64,000 nt of DNA from contig JABCPU010000031.1 of NCBI GenBank assembly GCA_016800925.1, positions 1 through 64,000 on the forward strand. Reading direction: 5' to 3'. Position 1 is the first letter of the stretch. Every line of letters begins with the position of its first letter. Origin of the DNA: Suillus spraguei (Eukaryota; Basidiomycota; Agaricomycetes; Boletales; Suillaceae). This document shows positions 1 to 11,652 of this stretch, in pieces. A program made the position numbers and the translations under genes. The notes below the pieces were generated by a model that was given only the letters and a program-made list of their open reading frames with translations, searched no databases and was not told where the DNA came from.

Positions 1-1
1 C

Positions 2-1552
2 AAGGCACTACACACCAAATACTGGATGAATCCTGAAGTATTTGATAATGAGCCTGATGAGCTGCTCAGCAATATTGACAGGGACGAAGACAACATGGTC
101 AGGGTCTATTTTTCCACGCCTCTAAGTACTCACTACTTCATGATAGTTTGCTGATCACAGTGCATCTGCTAAGCCACATGCACTGGCTTTCACTACAAGC
201 AAAACTCCTCCTACTATCTGGCCTCAAAAGACTACAAGTATGAACAATGCTCACTTACAGAAAGGTACGAAATATTCGCTGTGTGGGTCTTATACTAATT
301 TACTTTGTCAGCTTTGGCACCTGCAGTATCTTTGGGTGACAACACTAGCAGTGATGAGAGCAGCAACAGCAGCATAGAGCATAATGATAAAGTACGAGTA
401 AGAAAATTTGCTGACACTGATGACGAGGGTGTTGGTGCTCCTGCCAACAGTGTCGATGACCAGACATCTTCACAGCAAGTCAGTGGGACAAAGCGCTACA
501 TGGAGGAGTCTGATGAAGGAACCATTCCAAAGTTCAGTAAAGGTTCAAATGGAGTGCAATTAAAGGCTGGTGACTTTGATGAGACCACAAAGGATGTGCT
601 CACCATTGCCACATCTATCTACTGCTGACTGATGTAACACAGTCACCTTTCTCTGAGGCCCTCATGGTTGAGACTAAGTTAGTGAAGCATGCCTGGTGGG
701 AGGCTTCTGATAATGCAGGACTTACTATTCAACTTACTCCTGCATTGGTCAAAATGGTAAGTACCAGCATGTCATGTCCTCTTCCTCACCCTATTTGATG
801 TTTTCGTATAGATGATGAGACGCACCTCACACGTGCATGGGGAGCTTGAAACAAAGATGCGAGGTCTCACATCCTCATTTTTTGGCTTCCACACAAGCCG
901 TTCTATGGCAGCCATTAAGGCAAATCATGACTTGGCTGAGTCGCTCAAGAAAGGGTCGTCCTTCGTTTTTAAGGTATATCATCTAGGCCATGGTTAGTCT
1001 TTGTCTGATTGGCTGGGTTAAAGGATTGGGAGATGAGATCTGGCATATATAAATCGGATTTAATTCAGACAGGGATAAACGATATGTGGTTTGCAAACCG
1101 CAGTGATGAAGGTATAATTTATGCTAAGTACTTTGACCCATTGTTGGTGGAAATCTTAGCGCTTGTACTCATGGTGGTAAGTGTCTTTGAGCTGTTCCAT
1201 GTTCAATGCTGCTGCTAAATTCTGTCAGATAGAATGTTGTATTGATGAGTGGGCCACTGGAGTAAGGGAAGACATCAAGTTCTCATTGGTCGCTTATTCC
1301 CCGGTCTACCTTGGGCATCTCAACTCCTTGCTGCAGTTCAGGAAGTGCATGGCTGCTTATAAGCTACTTGGGAAAATAAGTGACAATCTTCTTGATGTCA
1401 CCTGGTTAGTGTCTGGCAACTTGTATTAATATTTATTCTAACTGACATTTATGGGAAGGTTCCATGCTGGTGTCAGCATGGCAGTGATTGTTGATGGCTT
1501 CGTGGATGATGTATTTGATGATGCAATCAGAGAGTATAAAGCCAAGACTTGA
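2..1552 (+). pseudogene. DUF6532-like gene 1, 5' end outside window, one frame break
   Basis: Open coding blocks join through short GT..AG introns at about 98-146, 265-311, 757-811, 973-1023, 1177-1228 and 1405-1458, ending at TGA 1550-1552. The middle and C-terminal part (TPALVKM, SSFFGFHTSRSM, KYFDPLLVEILAL, IECCIDEWATGVRE) resembles the DUF6532 domain found in many agaricomycete proteins of unknown function; this match is from memory. The N-terminal part is acidic and Ser/Asp-rich. Near 612-622 the frame changes: the upstream frame meets TGA at 626-628, while the homologous reading continues one frame over. One extra base in the short C run there would repair it, so this is either a true pseudogene or a sequence error. 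The function is unknown. The family is often multicopy; a second member lies at 7160-29327. Confidence 0.6.
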
Positions 1553-1721
1553 GTAATATGAGGGGAGGATCATGAAGGTGTAGAAATGGGTGATGCTTGA
1601 TGCTTTTGGATCTTACAAGTGTTGTATGTGTGTCTGGGTGCTACTATGGCTTGTTGAATATACTCAATTTCATTGATTTGTGGTTCTGGCATGTTCAGTA
1701 TAAATTGTGAACTATAGTGGC

Positions 1722-1952
1722 ATGTAGCTACTGGTAGCTCAAGTACGCAATTACTATCACAACTCCTGTTGCTCTATATAGTACCTGTAGCAGCTCATAG
1801 CAGTCTGTAGCACCTGTAGCTGGTTGCTACAAGATGCTACAGGAGTTGCCGTAGCGCTATATAGCTGACCATGTGATTATGTAGCTACATATAGTAGGTA
1901 CTTGACACATTGGGCTATGGGTGCTATATCAGCTATATAGCACTATGTAGTC
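1722..1952. repeat. GTAGC-rich imperfect palindromes
   Basis: Directly after the DUF6532-like gene, GTAGC, AGCTAC, CTGTAGC and TATAGC are repeated on both strands for about 230 bp. Several self-complementary blocks result, such as AGCTATATAGC and GTAGCTAC. No ORF of note. It could be a decayed MITE or a hairpin-forming spacer. Confidence 0.5.
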
Positions 1953-3132
1953 AAGAGTATTTTTACTGATGCATGTCAATATTATAATTTATTGTATGTA
2001 TCAGAATGTGCTCAAATATTCTTAAATATGATTATTGCAGGTAGCATTGGATGTGATCATATGGCCCATGCACTGGAAGCATTGAAATAACAAACAGCTA
2101 TGAAAACATAATAGAAACACATTGACAGTGGGCGCATGAACATCAGGAAACCGGCAAGAAGAAGGTTTTTATAGATATAAATGGCAGATTTAGATCACAT
2201 GTTCACTGAATTATACCTCAAGATAAAATGATAAATGATCATAGCATAATGATATTGAAGGATAAGAAGGTGTAAAAAAAAAAAATCCTGGTGAAGAGAT
2301 ATACATGTCTCAGAGTCGCAACTGCAACAACTAATAGATAAACTGTTGTGGGAAGACAAACAGCTCTTGAGAATAATGGTCATCCTTTGCCTAAGATGGA
2401 CTTCATGATGGCTGTTTGCAATGCCAATGAGGTAGCAATCATGAACTCCAAAATACATGTGATGTCGATAGTAGCTACCATATCATGGACTCATCAATTC
2501 ACTGATGTCATAGATACCTCTTTCCATTAGCTTGTGCCTTACCATCATCATCATCATCATCCTGCAATCCAGAATGTGGCTCATCAGTTTGCTTGTTGCT
2601 GGCCATGACTTGATTCCATCTCGGTATTGATGGCCTGTGTAAGTGACAAGCTGGGAATCAACATCCGCTTCTTGGGCACTCACATGTTTGAAGATAAGCA
2701 GTGCACCTTCATGGCAGAAACATACCTTCCAAGAGGGATGCCAATGTGAAAAGCAAGTATATCTTGTTACATTTCTGTCCCTGATCTTGACAGTGTGATT
2801 TTTCAGTTGTGGACAAAGCACAATTTCCAGAAATTACCACTGATCTGGTGCTCAAACAATGTTCTTGCCTTAGTACTTGACATCTGACCTCTGGCAGATG
2901 TTTATTGACGGTCAATTTGATACGGAAAATCTGACCACCCTAGTGCATCATTTGAAGATTCCACAGTTTCTCATGTTCATGAATTGCCCAAGTTCAAATT
3001 TCGGTGTCCTGTGGCAGAGTTTGGAACACACATCATTTCAATTTGAGCACACATCACATCAACATTACATTCTTTTGATATGGTATTGTCCACTGATATC
3101 AAGCACTTTCTTTTGATACTTAGGTTTATCCC
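1953..3132. other. No confident gene; decayed sequence
   Basis: Both strands hold only short ORFs. A minus-strand block at 2483-2821 could be a spliced relic, with a possible intron at about 2741-2775, but I recognise no family. A short (ATC)6 microsatellite sits near 2543-2561. Confidence 0.4.
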
Positions 3133-3600
3133 CAGCACCCAGGTGCTGCTCCTGCCTTTGTGAGGGTAGAGTGAGTGAGAACATAAGATATTGAGCATCA
3201 ATTTTTCAACTTTGTTGCTGTGGCTGCAGGTTCAAATGATAAAGTAATGAGTGAGAGATCAAGATTCAGGATGAGACAGACCGGAGGTTTAAGCGAACTT
3301 TCCATGGCTACAAAGAAGAGAATCGTCAATTATGGCTGCTGCCATTGCAGGTTCTGCCAAATCCTGCCACTCCACAGCAATGACAATTTCGAAAAATCAA
3401 TCAACTTGATCGTGCCCCTGAGTATATGCAGGATATAAAGCTGATCATCATCTTACAGTGTTCCCTCATTTTCAGAGATATCCCCTTCAAAAGATTATGT
3501 ATTGCCTCACACAGAAAATGTGTTTATCCATCCTCGCCATTGCTGTTGCTTTGACAGCATCTATGCTTGTCAGTGCATGTGTGTTGAACACAGGAGATAG
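3133..3600 (+). repeat. Tandem duplication unit, copy 1
   Basis: This block is repeated in copy 2 at about 4474-4730 plus 6456-6630, with diverged but clear identity. Shared pieces include AGGATAGAGTGAGTGAGA-like sequence, GGCTACAAAGAAGAGAATC, the AATCAATCAAC junction and GTATATGCAGGATA. The unit covers the promoter and signal-peptide part of the small secreted protein gene at 3518-3743. Copy spacing before TE insertion was about 1.3 kb. Confidence 0.75.
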
Positions 3601-3743
3601 TTGTGACACATTTCATAGTTGTTGCGACAGCTTGTTTTGTAGCACTGAAGTGAGTATGACCAGATCGCTGTGCAACCAGGATTCAATCACAATGATGACT
3701 CACCTGCATGTCTCAGGGTGCAATTAAGATCTGCACCAATTGA
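3518..3743 (+). CDS. Small secreted cysteine-rich (knottin-like) protein
   Basis: Two exons, 3518-3649 and 3717-3743, with a GTGAGT..CAG intron of 67 nt, give a 52-residue protein. Residues 1-20 form a hydrophobic signal peptide (MCLSILAIAVALTASMLVSA). The mature part is about 32 residues with six cysteines at 21, 29, 35, 36, 41 and 50. The spacing C-x7-C-x5-CC-x4-C-x8-C fits the general inhibitor-cystine-knot pattern. In fungi, secreted peptides of this kind are often candidate effectors or antimicrobial peptides; no function can be assigned here. The start is the Met directly before the hydrophobic stretch; an upstream in-frame start would bury the signal. A broken paralogue lies at 6462-6630. 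The intron phase and the cysteine spacing across the splice are the main support. Confidence 0.65.
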
Positions 3744-4473
3744 GCTGGCAGCCAGAATGGCACATCGAGTTGGTAATTATTTTTTCTGCTTTTGCTTTGG
3801 CATTATGGTTGATGGTACAATATCTAGCTCAGATCCCATCAGTACAGTTGTATTTGGAGTCTTCGACAAGTTCTCATACTGCTCGAGCAATGGTGTAGAT
3901 GTTTGAATTTAATGCTTGGCAGTCCGTAACTGGTATGAAATCACCAAACTCATTGCTGTGGCAGTAAGCAAGCAGGTGCTATCACTGACTTGGAATCTGA
4001 TGTAGCTGAGAGGGAAGAAGAGGACATGGCCGAAGAATCTGAGAAGCTAGGCATGAGGGGGAGAAGCTGAGAAGTGTGGTCCGAGTGCAAGCCACATTTG
4101 GCCAATGGGATGCTGCGTGCTGATCTCAGTCAAGTCCCTTGAATATATGTCAACGAGTTATGTCTAAAAATTTCATCTCTTTTTCACTTACTATATAGTC
4201 CAGTGCAGTAGCATAGAAACATCTCAGTTCTTCTTCCAGAGACTGAGATGTAAGTCTGTAGATTCTCGTATGTCAGCGTCAACTGACCAAAAGCATAGCA
4301 TACCTTGTCTTTATAGGTACTTTGCACATGAATAGAGTTCTTCTTCCAGAGACTGAGATCGCACCTTGTCTTTATAGCTCTCTTCCTGCCAGTGTGCTCA
4401 CCTGTGATCACCACAGGTCTCACCGCGTAATGATAATAAGTACCATCAATTATTAATGCAGAAGAGCTCACAA
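3744..4473. other. Spacer between duplicate units
   Basis: No supported gene. A short internal duplication is present: the block GTTCTTCTTCCAGAGACTGA occurs near 4228 and again near 4338, and CACCTTGTCTTTATAG occurs near 4300 and again near 4361. Confidence 0.5.
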
Positions 4474-4730
4474 AAGGTGCTGCAATAGGCTCTCGCCTTT
4501 GCAAGGATAGAGTGAGTGAGAGAAAAGTAAGCATCAACTTCTCAACTTTGTCACTGCTGGTTCAAATAATGAAGTAATGGGTAGAGATCAGAATTCAGGA
4601 TGAGAGACCAAGGGTTTAAGCGAACCTTCTGTGGCTACAAAGAAGAGAATCATTGATGCCTGCTGGTAATACAGATTCTGCCAAAATTCTGTCACCTCGT
4701 GAAATCAATCAACCAACTTGGCTGCGGCGG

Positions 4731-6455
4731 TGTAATGAACATATTGGTGCTGGGCTTAAAACCCCACCTTTTGACACTCGTCTCACGTCTACAGGAGTTA
4801 CCACTTGTCCATGGCTGTCTTACCCCTTTAGCATTACTGGCAGCATCCCATGCTTACTGCACACCATACTGACTACCTGTCATATACCATACTTCTAATC
4901 TCAGATCCGACCATATCCGATCAGATCCGATCGATTCCATATCCGTCCAGTCCACAGATCCTGTCCGGACCACCCATCCGAATGTGCTCACTTCTCGCAC
5001 CTTAACTCCCTTGTGTATATCCGCATCTATCTCCTTTCGTCATTCCTCCTGTTTCTGGTATTCTGGCTATGTATATTTCCCTCCTACGTCACTGATCCGT
5101 TACCTGTGTTCATTTCCGATTCGTGCTTACTGATCCACTGTGCATTAACTAATAGACTTTCGTTACATTTCACACATAGCCCTCGGTCCCGGACCTGTTG
5201 ATTATCTGTCTCAGATACTTACAGTATATAAACCACTTGTAAATCTCCGTAGAACCTTAGTTCGAATATCATCTTAGATTCTGCTCATTCCGCTTCCTCT
5301 GGACTTAAGCCACTTTCCACTCTAAGTCACCTTCCGAGACTTAGGATTGATTCCTATAGTCTATATCTCCGACTCTATCTTCAGATAGTCTATCTCCGTT
5401 AGTTTCTAGTTAGGAACTCGTTCTGAAGCTAGTCTTAATCTTCGTTCCATTCTTACATTCCGGATAACCTTCGGACGTATCATATCCGATACCTTCGAAC
5501 GTCCGGATCCATCATGCAACTCCTTCCGGATCTTCGGACGAATAACTTCTCCCTGAAATAAGGGGCATTACTCGAGAAAGGGGCACAGTGCACGAACTGA
5601 GGCCAAAGCCCTTCGAATCTCTCTACCTTGAGTACGGTCTTAACACTACCACACCACGTTCCACATACCGATGTCCTTCCATGTCCTTGCCGCGTCCGCA
5701 TAGCTCCATTTGGTGCATCATTTGTTTTATGTTAGTTATCACTGATTCCATGGCAAGCCTTATTACATGTTGCCTCGTGCCGCAGCACCTCACACTATGT
5801 TTACTTATGGCAGTTACTACACTCCAGCGCTACTGATCTCGCCTAGAGTATTCCGAGTACATACGATTTAGGATATAAGCACCACATACCCTGCATGAGA
5901 CAGTACCTGATTTTACACCATTGCACGTACTATAGGTCAGGATTTTTGTCTAGCTCTGGATCTACCCAGTAGTGGACTTAGTCTTTAAAGTTTCCTTATC
6001 GCTCGTTAATCTATCATGCTCGTTCTCCATTACTGCTGGACTTTTGACTGTTATTTTGACTGAACTTCTCACACACCACTACTTTACTGCTGAAAGTACC
6101 GCGGACTTCTTTACTGTTTCTTCACACCGCTCGCAGCTTTACCATTACCGCTGATATCATAGCTCAACATCGCTCACTCAACGCAACTGTTACTGATTAT
6201 ATCTCGACCACACTAGCACCGCTACGCACGACGCTAGTTCCAGCGGTATCATCGCTGACCACAGCAACTTACCACTGACCTTGACGCTTCTTTCGCACAT
6301 AAGTCTGACTCGAACTTGACCATACTAATAGGCATCCCCCTTTAGGGTCAAACGCTCTTGTTCTCACAAGTGAAGCAGACTAGACGGAGTGCAAGACTCA
6401 CATACTAACTTAGGAGGTAGTTTATCTACAGCCCAGGTTAGGTTGTATCTTTACA
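4731..6455 (+). mobile_element. R2 repeat, copy 3, split by a solo LTR
   Basis: Starts TGTAATGAAC and ends ATCTTTACA, like the other R2 copies at 9016-12155. Without the LTR-A at 4878-5645 it is about 950 bp, matching the family length. Flanks GCGG and GTGG fit a 4-bp TSD with one change. It interrupts copy 2 of the tandem duplication. R2 has TG..CA ends and no coding capacity, so it is probably a solo LTR or a non-autonomous element. Confidence 0.7.
4878..5645 (+). mobile_element. Solo LTR-A
   Basis: A 768-bp TGTCATATACC..GGTCTTAACA sequence flanked by the perfect 5-bp TSD CTACC (4873-4877 and 5646-5650). It matches the LTRs of Gypsy element A (56811-57580, opposite strand). It carries the TATATAAA and AGTTCGAATAT promoter/self-primer motifs near 5223-5272. 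There is no internal region, so it arose by LTR-LTR recombination. Confidence 0.92.
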
Positions 6456-6630
6456 GTGGCCTTGATCATGCTCAAGTATATGCAGGATACAAAAGCTGAT
6501 CGTTGTCCTACAGTGTTCCCCCATCCTCAGAGATATCATTCGAAACCGCCCCACACAGAAAATGCATTTATCCATTCTCTCCATTGCTCATAGATGTTGT
6601 CAGCACATGGGAGATCCTTGCAATTGTATG
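6456..6630 (+). pseudogene. Broken second copy of the secreted-peptide gene
   Basis: The sequence after the R2 insertion resumes the duplication unit (GTATATGCAGGATAC, then the promoter and an ATG at 6562). The first codons resemble the paralogue (M-H-L-S-I-L), but the middle of the signal peptide is deleted and the cysteine region diverges after the GGAGAT block. It cannot encode the six-cysteine peptide. Confidence 0.65.
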
Positions 6631-7159
6631 CAGCCAAAGATAGCCGAACTAACGCTCCACCGACCACCACCTCAGCTCAACTCTGTTGTCGTTCGCTGTC
6701 ATCCCTTCCTCGAATATTGGCCCTTAGTCCCTCTCCATCACCCTCTCGCCACTTAGTCATCTGGAACTGTCAAAAACAAGCAAAACTCTGTCAAATACCA
6801 TACCCCTTCATATCCATCAGGAAACCCCTCTGCTACAAATTTAGGCTAAATATGTCAAACTTTCTTTAATTTATGATAATTTCAATAAAATAGACAACCT
6901 AGTGGTTTAGAATTTATTTTTTACTGCCCCATGAAGAATTCCTTATGCATGCTAAATTAGTGATAATTATGTTTAAATTCAGGCAAACTTACCAGCTCAG
7001 GCCTGACTATTTTGAACATTCATGCAGGATTCAGGTTGTTTACAAGAACAAATTAGAGTTTGATTAAATGAGGGTATACATACATAGGTTGTGTGTATTT
7101 ATAGCAATACCAACAAATGAATTACAATCAACACAAGACTACAACTAGGACATCCAGAA
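6631..7159. other. No gene seen
   Basis: AT-rich sequence with only short chance ORFs, leading up to the stop codon of the minus-strand DUF6532-like gene at 7160. Confidence 0.5.
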
Positions 7160-7410
7160 CTACTCATCATCATCCATGCCGTCAAGGTCAAGGAAGGCCA
7201 TCACATCTTTGTGTGATGCTGTTAAGACCATACTCAAAGGGTAATGGATCTGAAGGGCTTTGGCCTCAGTTTGTACACTGTGCCCCTTATTTCGGAAGGA
7301 AGATATATGTCCAAAGGTCCAAAGGTGGTTGCATGATGGATCTGGACGTCCAAAGGTAATGGACATGTCACATCTGAAGGATATCCAGAACATAGGAATG
7401 GAACAAGGTA

Positions 7411-8074
7411 CAGTGGCTCAAAAAAGTGTCTTAATGTTTGTGGATTTTAATGTAATTGCTTCACTGTGGGTCAGGGCGTGGGAATATAACTAAGCTATAG
7501 GGAGATGTCAGAAAGCCCTTCTTCTTGGCTTCATTATTGGCTCCTCTGGCGTGGAAATCCGCTCACACCGTTCGAATATATGACCATTTTGGTTTGGTGG
7601 CTCATTGAGACACTTTTTTGACTTTCAGTTTGACCAACACAATTTCTATAATTCTGATACTTTGTGTGACCTTCTTTTGTTCCAATCACTTATTCCACTC
7701 TTCTAAATATATTGTCTATCAATTTCTAATATTTCTCCTCAGCCATCTTGCTCCACCCTGTGACAGCTTTGTCCTCTAACTGAAATAGCCCCTATGGTGA
7801 ATTTTAATAGGTTGTATGCAATTTCTTGAGTAATTACCAGAATTTGGTAGGTTTGATATCTGTAAACTGTAATGGTCATTATAGAACACTAATATTGTGG
7901 TCTTTAGGTCATTGGTGGCCAACTTAGAAGTATTCTTAGGGTCATTATTACATTGAAAGATAGTGTCTTCTCTATTAATCCATAACTCCTACATGCTTTT
8001 TAGCAGATGCCTGTCTAAAATAGAAAAGGAAAATGTTGTCTTTACAAACATCGAGACACTTTTTTGAGCCACTG
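7411..8074. mobile_element. Tc1/mariner-like MITE
   Basis: A 664-bp element with perfect 20-bp terminal inverted repeats (CAGTGGCTCAAAAAAGTGTC and its complement), extendable to about 32 bp with mismatches, flanked by TA dinucleotides (7409-7410, 8075-8076). A further copy of the terminal motif (GAGACACTTTTTTGAC) lies internally near 7606-7621. It has no transposase ORF, so it is non-autonomous. The CAGTG start and TA target fit the Tc1/mariner superfamily. Confidence 0.88.
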
Positions 8075-9645
8075 TATGAGACTAGTATCAGACAGAGTCC
8101 TAACTAGAAACTAATGGAAATAGACTACCTGAAGGTAGAGTCAGAGATATAGACTATAGGAATTAATCCCAAGTCTTGGAGGATGACTAGAGTTGGAAGG
8201 AACTCAAGTCTGGAGGAACAGAATGAGCAGAATATAAGATGATATTCAAACTAAGGTTCTATGAAGGTGTCATATACCATACTTTTGATCTCAGATCCGA
8301 TCAGATCTGATCAATCCTACTTCCGTCCGGTCCATAGATCCTGTCCAGATCACCCATCCAAAAGTCCCTCTCTCTCGCACTCTAACTCCCTTGTGGACAT
8401 CTGCATCTACCTCCTTTCGGCAATCCTCCTGTCTCCGGTATTCCGGCTGTGTATATTTCCTTCCTGCTTACTGATCTGTTACCTGTGTCTCATTTCCAAC
8501 TCGTGCTTACTGATCCGCTGTGCATTAACTAATAGACTTCTGTTATACATCATACATAGCCCTCGGTCCTGGACTCATTGATTATCCGTGCTAGTTACTT
8601 ACAGTATATAAACCACTTGTAAATCTCCATAGAACCTTAGTTCGAATATCATCTTAGATTCTGCTCAATCTATTCCTCCGGACTTAAGTTACTTCCAACT
8701 CTGGTCATCTTCTGAGACTTAGGATTGATTCCTACAAGTCTGCATCTCCGACTCCACCTTCGGGTAGTCTATCTGTTAGTTTCTAGTTAAGGACTCATTC
8801 CAAGACTAGTCTTATTCCTCATATCATCTCCATGTTCCGGATAACCTTTGGACATGTCATACCCGATACCTTCAGACGTCCAGATCCATCATGCGACCAC
8901 TTCTGGATCTTCAGACATATACCTACCCTCTGAAATAAAGGGCATTACTCAGGAAAGGGGCACAGTGTACGAACTGAGGCCAAAGCCCTTCGGATCTCTT
9001 ACCCTTTGAGTACGGTGTAGTGAACAAAGTCACGCTGACCATGAAAGTGCCATTTTACACAAGCATCTCATTACTGTCTACAGCAGCTACCGAGAAATCC
9101 CCTATAGCGAGCATTACCCCTTTTCGCTTTGCCAGTACTGTTTTCGCTCTGTGGATCCTTGCCCCTTACCAAATCTCGCTACCAATGTCCTCCTGTCCAT
9201 TCCATTTCCATCTAAGATCCATTGGTGCATAGCATATTCATTTCTGCTGTTACTAAAGCTACAGCAAGACTTACCTTACCTTCCGTGACACTGCTTGCTC
9301 GCTGCATGCCTCTTAGCTAAATATCTCTATCTCGCTACTGTTCTCGCTATGTATTCCGCCATTCATGGTACATGTTAAAAAGGACTCTTTGCACATTCCG
9401 GTCCTTTTACTTTCCCCCTATGGTACACACAGTACTTAGGAATAGTCACTACCACTGTCTCTAACAGCATAAAGTCTTTTGCCGAAGTTACTGTTTTCGC
9501 TCTGTGGATCCTTGCCCCTTACCGAATCTTGCTACTGATGTCCTCCTGTCCATTCCATTTCCATCTAGATCCATTGGTGCATAGCATATTCATTTCCACC
9601 ATTACTAAAGCTACAGCAAGACTTACATACCTTCTGTGGCACCGC

Positions 9646-10605
9646 TGAAACGAAGAAACTAGCGCTGGCCTAAGTATAAGTGCAGCATTAATCCTACTAA
9701 AGGCGCGAGTGAGATGTTCGACCCAAGAGGACTGCAGATAGAAGCAATTCCTTCTAAGTTAGTGCGAAGGAAACAATGAAGTACTAAATTGACTGCAAGG
9801 ATTCTGATTTCCGAGATTAGCGGCGGTAGCGGTATGTCGGCAGTACTAGCGCAGTGTCAGCAGTACACGCACGGTAACGATAGCTGCAACAGTTAGCTAG
9901 CGAGGGCAGGAACAAAGTTGCTTGGGCGAGACGAAATGTTATAACTACCGGTGGTGCGGTAGTGGTAGCGGCAACTTCCGTATGAGCGGGAATGCAGACG
10001 AGAGAGAAAGCGACCCAGCGAGATCACTGGCCGTGGTCTGGTTACGAGTAGCGAAGTCGAAAGTCGCGCGGTACTTCGAGCAGTAAAGTTACCGGCGGTT
10101 AAATCAATGAGCGTGGTTCGAACGGAGAAATGTTCAAATGCAAATAGATTGCGACTAGCGAGTGTTTCTAATACTAAGTCCTAGTGAAGGGATGTAACAG
10201 GAAGTAAGTGACGGTATGTATGTTCAGTCCTTTTTAACATATGCGAGCGCATACGAGATAACTATGCAAGTCCGGTAGCGAGAAAGAAAATAAACGGGGT
10301 ACTTAATTATGAGGCGCGCAGCGTGCAGCAGCCTCTTGAGATATAAGGTAAATCCTGCCGTAGGTTTAGTAATGGCGGAAGCAAGGAAACTACGCACCAA
10401 TGGATTCTAGACAGAATAGGACAGGACATGAGGGCATCGGCGTGAGGATCCGGTAAGGGTTTGCGGAAGAAGAACGGTTCCGCGTTAGTGGAGCGAAAAG
10501 GCTATTTCATCGCTATAAGGGAATCCTTCGGTTGCTGCCGCAGACGTTAATGAGACACTTGCTGAAAACAGGGTTTTGACGGTCAGCATGACTTTTCTCG
10601 CTACA
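9646..10605 (-). mobile_element. R2 repeat, inverted, diverged
   Basis: About 960 bp, the reverse complement of R2 with many substitutions; its right part ends CTCGCTACA. The flanks ACCGC and CCACT are compatible with a degenerate short TSD. It is the oldest-looking R2 copy judging by divergence, although nested. Confidence 0.65.
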
Positions 10606-10729
10606 CCACTTGCTTGCTGCATGCCTCTTTGCTAAAAATCACAGAGTACATCTTTATTTCGCTACCGTTCTCACTATGTATTCTGGCCATTCACGGTACA
10701 TGTTAAAAAGGACTCTGCACACATACCAG

Positions 10730-11652
10730 TGTAAAGATACAATCTAGCCTGGGCTGTAGATGAACCATGGCCTAAAATAGTATGCAAGTCTTGCGCTCCA
10801 TCTAGTCTGCTTCACTTGCAAAGCAAGAGCATTCAACCCTAAAGGGAATGCTAAGTTAATATAGTTTGATAATGCCCAACCTGTGGTGCATGACTGCCGT
10901 CAGAGGTAGCAAGATGCTAGCAGTGACCTCCGGTCCATGGGAAACTAGCAGTAATACTAGTGGTAAGTGCGGGAAAGCAGTAGACAAGCGGTAGCAAAAG
11001 TGGTAAAACTGCGGTAGTGTGTGTGGTAAAACTGCGGTATGGCGTGGGAAACTGGCGGTAAAACAAGCGGTGAAGCATAGCGATGAAGCGTGGGAAAGCA
11101 TAGCACAAGCGGTGAAGCACAGGAAAGCGGTAACAAGCGGTGGTGCATGCAGCAGCAAAGCAATTCTTAAGAGACAGTAACTTCAGCGAAAGACTTTATT
11201 CTGTTAGAGACAGTGGTAGTGACTATTCCTAAGTACCGTGTGTACCATAGGGGGAAATTAAAAGTACTGGAATGTGTGAAGAGTCATTTTTAACATGTAC
11301 CATGAACGGTGGAATACATAGTGAGAACAGTAGCAAGATAGAGATATTTAGCTAAGAGGCATGCAGCGAGCAAGCGGTGTCACAGAAGGTAAGGTAAGTC
11401 TTGCCGTAGCTTTAGTAATGGCAGAAATGAATATACTATGCACCAATGGATCTTAGATGGAAATGGAATGGACAGGAGGACATCAGTAGCGAGATTTGGT
11501 AAGGGGCAAGGATCCACGGAGCAAAAACACTACCGGCAAAGCGAAAAGGGGTAATGCTCACTATAGGGGATTTCTCGGTAGCCGCTGTAGACAGTAACGA
11601 GACACTTGTGTAAAATGGCACTTTCATGGTCAGCGTGACTTCGTTCGCTACA
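10730..11652 (-). mobile_element. R2 repeat, inverted, well preserved
   Basis: A 923-bp copy running TGTAAAGATACAATC to TTCGCTACA, the reverse complement of the R2 consensus seen at 9016 and 12155. Flanks CCAG and CCGG. It contains the repeated GCGGTAAAACTGCGGTA-type motifs (10995-11110) seen inverted at 11860-11950 in the host copy. Confidence 0.8.

Noticed and set aside
1722..1952. Possible CRISPR-like array
   Set aside because: Units are irregular, palindromic and unspaced, and the genome is eukaryotic.
4731..6455. Rolling-circle (Helitron) reading of R2
   Set aside because: Ends are TG..CA with a short TSD; no CTRR hairpin end was seen.
10856..11163. Three overlapping minus ORFs of about 70-100 codons rich in His/Pro/Thr
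   Set aside because: They come from the GCGGTAAAA-type internal array of an R2 repeat.
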